A stretch of 6,676 nucleotides of DNA from Scatosoma sp045652965 (GTDB taxonomy: Bacteria > Bacillota > Clostridia > Christensenellales > Borkfalkiaceae), in NCBI GenBank assembly GCA_045652965.1, contig JAZOLI010000115.1, forward strand, positions 1 through 6,676. The letters are read 5' to 3'. Of this stretch, positions 1 through 4,995 are shown piece after piece (the first letter of the stretch is position 1; the number at the start of each line of letters is the position of its first letter). The position numbers and the translations under genes were made by a program. The notes below the pieces were generated by a model that saw only the letters and a program-made list of their open reading frames with translations, searched no databases and was not told where the DNA came from.

Positions 1-116
1 TGTTCCCAATAACTAACCGCCGAATAACTACTACCGATTATTTTTCCCAACTCTTTCTGGCTAATCCCTTTTGCCGTTCGCAACTCTCTTAATCTATTTG
101 TAAATTTATTATCCAT
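1..116 (-). CDS. XRE/Cro-family HTH transcriptional regulator, N-terminal fragment (runs off left edge)
   Basis: Translating the minus strand from the ATG at 116-114 gives 38 residues open to the window edge. They match the start of an XRE/Cro/CI helix-turn-helix domain: RLRELRTAKGISQKELG (residues 8-24), then IIGSSYSAVSYWE, the usual 'LR..KG.SQ.ELA..LG.S...V..WE' pattern. The recognition helix is around residues 27-37. The C-terminal part is outside the window, so a short Cro-like protein, a peptidase-containing CI-like repressor and an antitoxin cannot be told apart. There is no Shine-Dalgarno sequence; a TAAAAT at 123-128 lies 6 bp before the start, so the mRNA may be leaderless, as for lambda cI from PRM. 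Three CAAG-N4-CTTG palindromes directly upstream are its likely operators (inference). The fragment is A+T-rich and uses AGA and ATA codons, unlike the CGC-rich genes to the right, which hints at horizontal origin. Confidence 0.85.
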   Translation of the reverse strand, partial: MDNKFTNRLRELRTAKGISQKELGKIIGSSYSAVSYWE

Positions 117-122
117 ACAAAT

Positions 123-128
123 ATTTTA
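123..128 (-). promoter_or_regulatory. Weak leftward promoter -10 for the XRE regulator
   Basis: On the minus strand TAAAAT ends 6 bp before the regulator's ATG (116). A transcript starting about 7 bp downstream of the box would begin at or next to the A of the start codon. The expected -35 position (146-151) reads AAGACT, which is poor, so the promoter would be weak or need activation. The operator at 129-140 lies in its spacer, which fits autorepression. Confidence 0.4.
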
Positions 129-140
129 CAAGAAATCTTG
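129..140. promoter_or_regulatory. Operator copy 1 (CAAG-AAAT-CTTG)
   Basis: Twelve-base palindrome with perfect CAAG/CTTG arms. It lies upstream of the rightward -35 and inside the spacer of the leftward -10, the position at which a bound repressor would shut off its own gene (like OR3 of lambda). Assignment to the XRE protein is inferred from adjacency. Confidence 0.6.
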
Positions 141-149
141 AAAAAAGTC

Positions 150-178
150 TTGACATTCAAGATTTCTTGTTGTATAAT
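150..178 (+). promoter_or_regulatory. Perfect-consensus rightward sigma-A promoter
   Basis: TTGACA at 150-155 and TATAAT at 173-178 are separated by exactly 17 bp; both hexamers are full consensus. The predicted start is near 185. The operator at 158-169 lies in the spacer and another covers the start point, so this is a strong promoter built to be held off by a repressor. No good open reading frame follows before the hairpin at 228-262. Confidence 0.85.
158..169. promoter_or_regulatory. Operator copy 2 (CAAG-ATTT-CTTG)
   Basis: The same palindrome, with the central four bases complementary to those of copy 1. It sits between the -35 and -10 of the rightward promoter, so occupation would block RNA polymerase directly. 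Centre-to-centre distances are 29 bp to copy 1 and 26 bp to copy 3. Half-sites next to it also form TCTTGA-N3-TCAAGA at 148-162. Confidence 0.65.
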
Positions 179-183
179 ATCGT

Positions 184-195
184 CAAGAAAACTTG
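184..195. promoter_or_regulatory. Operator copy 3 (CAAG-AAAA-CTTG)
   Basis: Third copy of the CAAG-N4-CTTG palindrome, covering the predicted start point (about 185) of the rightward transcript. Together with copy 2 it would give tight repression of that promoter. Confidence 0.6.
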
Positions 196-270
196 ATAAC
201 AATATCTTTCTTGTAAGTTTGCAACCGTGAAGCCCACACTTTCTTTAAAAAGGTGGGCTTCATCGTTTTT
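185..270 (+). ncRNA. Candidate short repressor-controlled RNA (about 85 nt)
   Basis: This is the interval between the predicted start of the consensus promoter (150-178) and the T-run after the hairpin at 228-262. It contains no ATG-initiated frame of useful length. A GTG frame from 227 has no ribosome binding site and crosses the terminator. The product would be a small RNA with about 40 unpaired 5' bases and a 3' hairpin. Alternatives are the truncated remnant of an operon leader, or an attenuator through which some transcripts continue to the 54-residue gene at 402. No RNA family was recognised. Confidence 0.3.
228..270 (+). terminator. Intrinsic terminator after the operator-controlled promoter
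   Basis: TGAAGCCCAC (228-237) pairs perfectly with GTGGGCTTCA (253-262). The 15-nt loop can close further through CTTT/AAAG. Five T residues follow at 266-270 after a TCG interruption, so termination may be incomplete. Confidence 0.7.
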
Positions 271-316
271 CACGAAAATATCTTTTCAAAACCGAAAAAA
301 AGTGGCAGGGGGTGGG

Positions 317-344
317 TTGACAGGGCGAAAATTCGTGCTATAAT
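317..344 (+). promoter_or_regulatory. Strong promoter of the 54-residue small protein gene
   Basis: TTGACA at 317-322 and TATAAT at 339-344 are both full consensus, with a 16-bp spacer and a TGC extended -10 (336-338). The predicted start is near 351, giving a leader of about 50 nt that ends in a good ribosome binding site. No operator-like repeat overlaps it, so it looks constitutive. Confidence 0.8.
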
Positions 345-401
345 TCTTCTCGCGACGGACGGCTTAAGCGGGAAATTTTCTTTTTAAGGAGATGGATCGT
401 T

Positions 402-566
402 ATGAAAGTATTTTTTGGAAAATGGCTTAAAGCTCTTGGTTTGGACGCGTTGCTTCTCAAAATGCTCGAACGGCTTTTGGGTGCGCTCGTGAAAAAACTG
501 CAATGCGCCGCGGATAAATGTGCCGCGCGATTAGAACGCATTCGACAAAAACTCGTCGCCGTCTGA
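402..566 (+). CDS. Unrecognised 54-residue basic amphipathic small protein
   Basis: ATG at 402 follows AAGGAG (386-391) by 10 nt; the stop is TGA at 564-566. Support for a real gene: an excellent dedicated promoter (317-344), a strong ribosome binding site and a terminator starting 6 nt after the stop, so the small frame fills its own transcription unit exactly. The 54-residue product begins MKVFFGKWLKALGLDALLLK. It is rich in Leu, Ala, Lys and Arg, with hydrophobic residues spaced every three to four positions. This suggests one or two amphipathic helices (about 5-33 and 35-52) and no clear full transmembrane segment or cleavable signal. Two cysteines lie at 34 and 39. The family is not recognised. 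A membrane-surface peptide, small toxin-like or bacteriocin-like peptide, or a regulator subunit would fit the shape, but nothing here decides. An ATG at 392 in another frame is too close to the ribosome binding site and ends after 12 codons. Confidence 0.65.
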   Translation: MKVFFGKWLKALGLDALLLKMLERLLGALVKKLQCAADKCAARLERIRQKLVAV

Positions 567-572
567 AAAGGC

Positions 573-616
573 AGGCGCGGTGTGATTTTCTTCACACCGC
601 GCCTTGTCTGTTTTTT
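573..616. terminator. Bidirectional terminator between small protein gene and ferredoxin
   Basis: A perfect 13-bp stem, AGGCGCGGTGTGA (573-585) with TCACACCGCGCCT (592-604), has a 6-nt loop. Rightward it is followed by TGTCTGTTTTTT (605-616), a good terminator for the 54-residue gene. On the minus strand the stem is followed by GCCTTTTC, so it can also end the convergent ferredoxin transcript, whose stop lies 27 nt away. Confidence 0.88.
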
Positions 617-630
617 CGTTTGCTGTTTCC

Positions 631-801
631 TTACGCTTCTTTGATCGCGTTTACGGGGCATCCGTCTTCGCAAGCGCCGCAATCTACGCATTCGTCGTTG
701 ATCACGTAGATACCTTTATCGCCAAGCGCAATCGCGCCTACGGGACAAGTATCCGCGCACGCACCGCAAGCAACGCATTCGTCGTTGATGATATGTGCCA
801 T
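631..801 (-). CDS. 2x[4Fe-4S] clostridial-type ferredoxin
   Basis: ATG at 801-799 is preceded by GGAGGT (816-811) at a good distance; the stop is TAA at 633-631. The 56-residue acidic protein carries two CxxCxxCxxxCP motifs: Cys9, 12, 15, 19 with Pro20, and Cys38, 41, 44, 48 with Pro49. Each motif gives three cysteines to one cluster and the last to the other, the standard arrangement of small cytosolic low-potential electron carriers of anaerobes (pyruvate:ferredoxin oxidoreductase, hydrogenase and similar partners). Length and layout match clostridial ferredoxin closely. The two halves are clearly an internal duplication (INDECVxCGAC occurs in both), and 17 nt are still identical. It has its own promoter (837-865) and follows a cysteine desulfurase on the same strand, which could supply sulfur for its clusters. 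Confidence 0.95.
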   Translation of the reverse strand: MAHIINDECVACGACADTCPVGAIALGDKGIYVINDECVDCGACEDGCPVNAIKEA

Positions 802-836
802 TACCTATTTACCTCCGATTGTTTGTTTATGCCTAT

Positions 837-865
837 ATTATAACACACTTTTTTTATTTAGTAAA
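837..865 (-). promoter_or_regulatory. Ferredoxin gene promoter
   Basis: On the minus strand TTTACT (865-860) and TATAAT (842-837) are separated by 17 bp. The predicted start near 830 gives a leader of about 30 nt that includes the GGAGGT ribosome binding site. No convincing terminator lies between the desulfurase stop (905) and this promoter, so readthrough transcription of ferredoxin is also possible. Confidence 0.75.
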
Positions 866-904
866 GATTTTACAAGTGGAAAACGTTGTTTTTTTTGGAA
901 AATC

Positions 905-2044
905 TTATTCGCGCAATCTTTCCACCGTTTCTTTCGTCAAGCGCGCCGCTTCCCTAATTTCTTCTTCCGTGTTCGTTTTTCCAAAGCTAAAACGCACGCT
1001 TTCTTTTGCTTCTTTCTCCGTTAAACCCATTGCCGTGAGCACGTGGCTAGGTTTCACCGACGCGCTCGCGCAAGCCGAGCCTGCCGCAAGGCATACGCCC
1101 TTTAAATCCATGTTATATAAAAACGCGGTATTTTCCACGCCCTTAAAGCGTAAGTTTAAAATGGAAGGGAGCGCGTTCTCACCATCGCCGTTTCTTTCCA
1201 CGCCGTCAAGGGAAGAAAGTTCTTTTAAAAACAGCTCGGAAAGCGACTTTAATTTTTCGTTTGTTTGCGTTTGCTCTTTGCGCGTTTTTTCATAAGCCGC
1301 CGCCATCGCCACCACGCTCGGTACGTTCACCGTGCCACCGCGAAGCCCACGCTCCTGCTCACCGCCGCCCACAAGCTTTTCTATCTTCACGCCGCTCTTT
1401 ATATAAAGCGCGCCGCTTCCCTTTAAGCCGTGGAATTTATGCGCCGATATAGACAACATATCCACACCGAGTTTTTTCACGTCGATGGGAAGATAGGGCG
1501 CAGCCTGCACCGCATCCGTGAAAAACAAAGCGCCGTTTTCATGCGCTATCTCGCAAGCCTTTTCAATCGGTTGCAATGCCCCCGTTTCGTTGTTCACCCA
1601 CATAAGCGCAACGAGCGCGGTGTCTTTGGTGATCGCTTCTTTTAACGCGCTCACTTCAACCCTGCCCCCCTTGTTCACGGGCAAATAGGTCACCGAAAAG
1701 CCTTCCTTTTCAAGCGTTTTTGCGGCAAAAAGCGCTGCGTGATGCTCGATCGAAGAAATGACGATATGATTTCGTCCTTCTTTCTTCTTTGCACGCGCGC
1801 CACCTAAAATCGCCCAGTTGTCGCTCTCCGTGCCGCCCGAAGTGAAATAGATCTCGTTGTTCTTCGCACCCAAAAGCAAAGCGAGCGTGTCGCGAGCTTC
1901 GTCCACCGCGCGCATCGCTCTTCTTCCGAACGCGTGCGGAGAATCGGCGTTCCCAAAAAACTCCGTGTAATATGGCTTGATCTTCTCAAACACTTCTTCA
2001 TCGATCGGCGTCGTGGCCGCATGATCTAAATATATACCTTTCAT
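905..2044 (-). CDS. Cysteine desulfurase, group I (NifS/IscS-like), PLP-dependent
   Basis: The 379-residue class V aminotransferase-fold enzyme removes sulfur from L-cysteine as an enzyme-bound persulfide, giving alanine and feeding Fe-S cluster and thio-cofactor assembly in the cytosol. Visible motifs in order: YLDHAATTP (5-13); TSGGTESDN (68-76), phosphate binding; His101 in SIEHHA, over the PLP ring; NNETG (151-155); Asp177 and Gln180 in TDAVQ; the PLP lysine Lys203 in SAHKFHGLKG; RGGTVN (235-240); and the mobile loop SACASASVKPSHVL with catalytic Cys325, followed by RFSFGKTNT (351-359). The short cysteine loop with PSHVL places it in group I, not SufS. Length is normal. The start at 2044 is chosen because YLDHAATTP lies at the usual distance; upstream codons to 2158 cover the promoter. 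Which scaffold it serves is not visible: no IscU/NifU gene is in the window. Ferredoxin lies 103 nt downstream. The -10 box is 9 bp from the ATG, so the mRNA is probably near-leaderless. Confidence 0.95.
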   Translation of the reverse strand: MKGIYLDHAATTPIDEEVFEKIKPYYTEFFGNADSPHAFGRRAMRAVDEARDTLALLLGAKNNEIYFTSGGTESDNWAILGGARAKKKEGRNHIVISSIEHHAALFAAKTLEKEGFSVTYLPVNKGGRVEVSALKEAITKDTALVALMWVNNETGALQPIEKACEIAHENGALFFTDAVQAAPYLPIDVKKLGVDMLSISAHKFHGLKGSGALYIKSGVKIEKLVGGGEQERGLRGGTVNVPSVVAMAAAYEKTRKEQTQTNEKLKSLSELFLKELSSLDGVERNGDGENALPSILNLRFKGVENTAFLYNMDLKGVCLAAGSACASASVKPSHVLTAMGLTEKEAKESVRFSFGKTNTEEEIREAARLTKETVERLRE

Positions 2045-2053
2045 AACGCTCCC

Positions 2054-2082
2054 ATTATACCCCTTTTGCTCCCTTTTGTCAA
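2054..2082 (-). promoter_or_regulatory. Perfect-consensus promoter of the cysteine desulfurase, abutting its start codon
   Basis: On the minus strand TTGACA (2082-2077) and TATAAT (2059-2054) have an exact 17-bp spacer. The start point would fall near 2047-2048, only 3-4 nt before the ATG at 2044. The GGGAG at 2053-2049 that resembles a ribosome binding site would then lie largely or wholly upstream of the mRNA 5' end. Confidence 0.8.
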
Positions 2083-2166
2083 GCGAGTTGAGCGCGCCTT
2101 GCACGCTTCCAAAAAATATTTTAGATAAAATTTTTCGTTTTTTGCAAATTATTTTCATAAAAGTAC

Positions 2167-2195
2167 TTGTTTTTTGTGACTAAATATATTATAAT
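2167..2195 (+). promoter_or_regulatory. Promoter of the EF-G2-like gene
   Basis: TTGTTT (2167-2172) and TATAAT (2190-2195) are separated by 17 bp. The predicted start near 2202 leaves a leader of about 60 nt ending in TTGGGGGT (ribosome binding site, 2249-2256). The divergent desulfurase promoter is about 85 bp away. The spacer 2083-2166 is A+T-rich toward this side, with no clear operator. Confidence 0.7.
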
Positions 2196-2262
2196 AGAGA
2201 AAATCGACGGCGGAGCGCGATTGCCCGCTGACGGCTTTAATAATTTTTTGGGGGTACTTTTT

Positions 2263-4317
2263 ATGAACGTACATGGAGAAAACATTAGAAACATTGCCAT
2301 TGTCGGACACAGTGGCGAGGGCAAAACGACGCTTTGCGAAGCCATCCTTTTTAACGGCGGCGCAATTGATCGTATGGGCAAGGTTGCCGACGGCACAACC
2401 GTTTCCGATTTCGACGAGCTTGAAAAGGCGAAAAAGATGTCGATTTACACTTCCTGTTCCTACGTGAACTGGAAAGACGTGAAAATCAATTTGCTCGATT
2501 TGCCTGGATATTACGATTTTGAAGGGGAAAGAAACGAAGGTTTGCGCGCGGCAGGTGGCGCGTGTCTTGTCATCGGTGCAAACGGCGTGCTCCCCATCGG
2601 CGCGGAAAATATCGTCGATTATTGTTTAAAACTTGGTAAACCGTTGATCATTTTCATCAACGGTATGGATAAAGAAAACGCCGATTATTTGGGAACGGTG
2701 CAAGCCTTGCTCACGAAATATGCAGGTAAGATTGCGCCCATTCAAATCCCGATCATGGAAAACGGAAAAATGCAAGGCTACGTGAACGTGCTCCAAGACA
2801 AGGCATACCTTTTCAAGGAAACAGGACCGCAGGAAATTCCTATCCCTGAAGCGCTTATGCCGCAAGTGGAAGAAATGAAAGCTTCGCTTATGGAAACGGC
2901 GGCGGAAAACGACGAATTCTTGCTTGATAAATATTTTGAAGCAGGCGAACTTACTCGTGAAGAGACCATTCAAGGCATTCGCCTTGGTATCGCTTGCGTA
3001 AACACCATTCCCGTTATGGCGGGCTCGGCGCTTCAAAACCGCGGCGTTATCAATTTGATGAACGAAATCGTGACTTACATGCCCCAAGCGCGCGAACGTC
3101 TTAACACACTCGCCGACGATCTTTCGGGCAATATGATGAGCGTGCGCACGGACGCCGACGCGCCCTTTGCCGCGCAGGTGTTTAAAACGGTGATTGATCC
3201 TTATTCGGGGAAACTTTCCTATATCAAGAGTTTTAGGGGCGTTTTAAAGAGCGGCTCGACCGTGTGGAACGCAAACAGCGGTTGCGAAGAACGTATTGGG
3301 CAAATTTATTTGCTTCGCGGCAAGAAAATGGAAGCGGTTGACGAGCTCTCGGCAGGCGATATCGGTGCGGTGAACAAACTTAGCAACACGAGCACCGGCG
3401 ACACCCTTTGCGATCTTAGCGCTAAGCTCCGCTTCTCCCCTATCTATTTCCCCAAACCCACGTTGTTTATGGCAGTGGATGCCGAAAAGAAGGGCGAAGA
3501 AGATAAAGTGTTTGCAGGCCTTGCAAAACTCAAAGAAGAAGATTTTACGTTCTCCGTGGAAAAGAACGTCGAAACTGGCGATATTTTGCTCGGCGGACAG
3601 GGCGATATCCAAATTGAAATGCTGGTGAAGAAAGTGAAAGCGCGCTATGGCGTGGGCATGAAACTTTCCGCGCCTAGAATTGCCTATCGCGAAGCCATCC
3701 GCGGCACAGCAGAAGCGGAAGGCAAACATAAGAAACAATCGGGCGGTCACGGACAATACGGTCACGTGAAAATGCGCTTCTCCCCTTGCGAAGAAGAATT
3801 TAAATTTGAAGAAGAAGTGGTTGGCGGCGCAGTGCCGAAAAATTACTTCCCTGCCGTGGAAAAAGGCATCAAGGAATGTATGGAACACGGTCCGCTTGCA
3901 GGCTATCCCGTGGTGGGGCTTAAAGCCGTGCTGTACGATGGAAGCTATCACGACGTTGACTCCAACGAACTTTCCTTTAAAATGGCGGCGGCGATTGCTT
4001 ACAAAGAAGGCTTGAAAAACGCCAAACCCGTGCTGTTAGAGCCCGTATACCGTTTGAAGATTGCCGTTCCTGCCGATTATCTTGGCGACGTGATGGGCGA
4101 TATCAACAAGCGCCGCGGTCGGATTATGGGCACGGACACCGAGGGCAACTCTTCCATTATCACGGCGGAAGTTCCCCTTGCGGAAATTATGGAATATACG
4201 ATGGAGCTTCGTTCGCTTACCCGTGGTAGCGGTAAGTTCGTTTCGGAATTTTTGGCTTATGAAGAAGTGCCTTTCGCACTCGTGGATAAGATCATTGCAG
4301 ACGCGCAAAAGGAATAA
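2263..4317 (+). CDS. EF-G2-type translation elongation factor G-like GTPase (fusA paralogue)
   Basis: The 684-residue protein has the five-domain EF-G layout. G domain: GHSGEGKT P-loop (15-22), GTTVSDFD switch I region (44-51), DLPGYYDF (79-86), NGMD (133-136) and GSAL (254-257). Domain II lies around 295-380. Domain IV has SGGHGQYGHV (493-502) and the tip loop SYHDVDSNE with His563. Domain V starts near 592. The GTTVSDFD region and DxPGY, with Tyr83 where EF-Tu and EF-G have the catalytic His, mark the EF-G-like paralogue family (EF-G2, mycobacterial FusA2 type) and not the main translocase. Its exact role (translocation, recycling or stress) is not established by sequence. G4 is NGMD instead of NKxD, a further departure. 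The start at 2263 follows GGGGG by a normal spacing; an upstream in-frame TTG at 2167 overlaps the promoter. It stands alone, away from the str operon, between its own promoter and terminator. Confidence 0.92.
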   Translation: MNVHGENIRNIAIVGHSGEGKTTLCEAILFNGGAIDRMGKVADGTTVSDFDELEKAKKMSIYTSCSYVNWKDVKINLLDLPGYYDFEGERNEGLRAAGGACLVIGANGVLPIGAENIVDYCLKLGKPLIIFINGMDKENADYLGTVQALLTKYAGKIAPIQIPIMENGKMQGYVNVLQDKAYLFKETGPQEIPIPEALMPQVEEMKASLMETAAENDEFLLDKYFEAGELTREETIQGIRLGIACVNTIPVMAGSALQNRGVINLMNEIVTYMPQARERLNTLADDLSGNMMSVRTDADAPFAAQVFKTVIDPYSGKLSYIKSFRGVLKSGSTVWNANSGCEERIGQIYLLRGKKMEAVDELSAGDIGAVNKLSNTSTGDTLCDLSAKLRFSPIYFPKPTLFMAVDAEKKGEEDKVFAGLAKLKEEDFTFSVEKNVETGDILLGGQGDIQIEMLVKKVKARYGVGMKLSAPRIAYREAIRGTAEAEGKHKKQSGGHGQYGHVKMRFSPCEEEFKFEEEVVGGAVPKNYFPAVEKGIKECMEHGPLAGYPVVGLKAVLYDGSYHDVDSNELSFKMAAAIAYKEGLKNAKPVLLEPVYRLKIAVPADYLGDVMGDINKRRGRIMGTDTEGNSSIITAEVPLAEIMEYTMELRSLTRGSGKFVSEFLAYEEVPFALVDKIIADAQKE

Positions 4318-4353
4318 TTCAAGTTTGGCTTAGTTTTGCGCGTTAGAAAAATC

Positions 4354-4389
4354 GAGCCTTTCGGATACCCCCTCCGAAAGGCTCTTTTT
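4354..4389 (+). terminator. Intrinsic terminator of the EF-G2-like gene
   Basis: GAGCCTTTCGGA (4354-4365) pairs perfectly with TCCGAAAGGCTC (4373-4384) over 12 bp with a 7-nt loop, followed by TTTTT (4385-4389). It lies 36 nt after the stop codon. Confidence 0.92.
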
Positions 4390-4391
4390 GC

Positions 4392-4420
4392 TTGTCTTTT
4401 TTTTCGTTTTGTGCTATACT
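4392..4420 (+). promoter_or_regulatory. Promoter of the PAP2 phosphatase gene, placed for a leaderless mRNA
   Basis: TTGTCT (4392-4397) and TATACT (4415-4420) have a 17-bp spacer and a TGC extended -10 (4412-4414). The ATG begins at 4427, 7 bp after the -10 box, so transcription would start at or beside the A of the start codon. No ribosome binding site is present between box and ATG (TTATAT only). Confidence 0.65.
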
Positions 4421-4426
4421 TTATAT

Positions 4427-4942
4427 ATGAAATATTCTTACGTTTCTTTATATGAAAAGAATGCGGCTTATTTTCGCGCCCGTCCTAACTTAAAAAAATG
4501 CTTGCCCTTTTTCGATCGTTTTCTTTCGCTCGCCTTTGCGCTTGCCTACGGCGCGTTCGTGCTTTGCGCAATTGCGCTCGAATATCCTGCGGAAGATTTG
4601 GTGAAAATTTTGTTTGCGCCTGCCCTTTGCCTGTTTCTCGTTTCCCTGCTCCGCCTTGCCGTTTGCAGGCCTAGACCTTATAGCAAGCAGGGCGCGAATA
4701 TCACGCCGCTTTATCAAAAAAAGGGGGCAAGCGATCACTCGTTTCCAAGCAGGCATCTCGCTTGTGCGTTCGTGATTGCCGCCACCATTTTGCCCTATTC
4801 GATGGGGGCAGGTGTTTGTTTAACGGTGTTTGGCGCGCTTCTTGCCTACACGCGCTTTGCCCTTGGTTGGCATTATCCTAGCGATCTTTTAGGCGGTACG
4901 GTTTTAGGAGCTCTTTGCGCAATCCCCGTGTTCGTTTTTTAA
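4427..4942 (+). CDS. PAP2-superfamily membrane phosphatase
   Basis: The 171-residue integral membrane protein carries the three phosphatase signature parts: RLAVCRPRP (76-84), an Arg version of Kx6RP; FPSRH (106-110), where the family usually has PSGH, with the catalytic acid-base His110; and TRFALGWHYPSD (142-153), equal to SRx5HxxxD with Thr for Ser and nucleophile His149. Hydrophobic segments lie around 32-50, 62-80, 110-122, 126-141 and 155-171, so about five helices are likely, with motifs at the outer membrane face. The family removes phosphate from lipid phosphates such as undecaprenyl pyrophosphate, phosphatidic acid or phosphatidylglycerol phosphate; the substrate cannot be told here, although the small single-domain form suits a cell-envelope lipid carrier phosphatase. 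The start at 4427 is chosen because the in-frame upstream codons cover the promoter. Transcription is monocistronic, ending at the shared hairpin 4965-4991. Confidence 0.88.
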   Translation: MKYSYVSLYEKNAAYFRARPNLKKCLPFFDRFLSLAFALAYGAFVLCAIALEYPAEDLVKILFAPALCLFLVSLLRLAVCRPRPYSKQGANITPLYQKKGASDHSFPSRHLACAFVIAATILPYSMGAGVCLTVFGALLAYTRFALGWHYPSDLLGGTVLGALCAIPVFVF

Positions 4943-4964
4943 ATGTCGTTAAAGACAAAAAATC

Positions 4965-4991
4965 AACGGAGTGGAAAAATTCCACTCCGTT
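4965..4991. terminator. Bidirectional terminator between PAP2 gene and rsmA
   Basis: AACGGAGTGGAA (4965-4976) pairs with TTCCACTCCGTT (4980-4991) over 12 bp around a 3-nt A loop. Rightward the stem runs into TTTTGTTT. On the minus strand it is followed by GATTTTTTGTCTTT, a stronger T-run, so it ends both convergent transcripts. It starts 5 nt beyond the rsmA stop and 22 nt after the PAP2 stop. Confidence 0.9.
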
Positions 4992-4995
4992 TTGT

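Noticed and set aside
129..195. Repeated CAAG...CTTG units as a CRISPR-like or tandem array
   Set aside because: Units are 12-bp palindromes with only 14-17 bp between them, and they coincide with promoter elements, which fits operators and not a CRISPR array.
227..342. GTG-initiated frame of about 38 codons after the rightward promoter
   Set aside because: It has no ribosome binding site, passes through the terminator hairpin and the next promoter, and has no recognisable protein features.
338..691. 117-residue Arg-rich minus-strand frame overlapping the 54-residue gene and ferredoxin end
   Set aside because: It crosses the bidirectional terminator, overlaps two better-supported genes on either side, and its low-complexity Arg/Lys content is a shadow of G+C-rich codons in the opposite strand.
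866..904. Possible terminator between cysteine desulfurase and ferredoxin genes
   Set aside because: The A/T runs here contain direct copies of TGGAAAA but no stable inverted repeat, so a hairpin could not be supported.
905..2158. Cysteine desulfurase frame extended upstream to an ATG at 2158
   Set aside because: The extra 38 codons cover the consensus promoter 2054-2082 and show no family similarity; the conserved N-terminus begins a few residues after the ATG at 2044.
2083..2166. Possible operator in the divergent desulfurase/EF-G2 promoter region (AAGCG at 2081 and CGCTT at 2104)
   Set aside because: The arms are only 5 bp and widely spaced in an otherwise A+T-rich spacer; this is expected by chance.
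3244..3951. 235-residue minus-strand frame inside the EF-G2-like gene
   Set aside because: It is antisense to highly conserved EF-G domains II-IV, is rich in His and Phe as expected from complementing Glu/Lys codons, and has no promoter or ribosome binding site.
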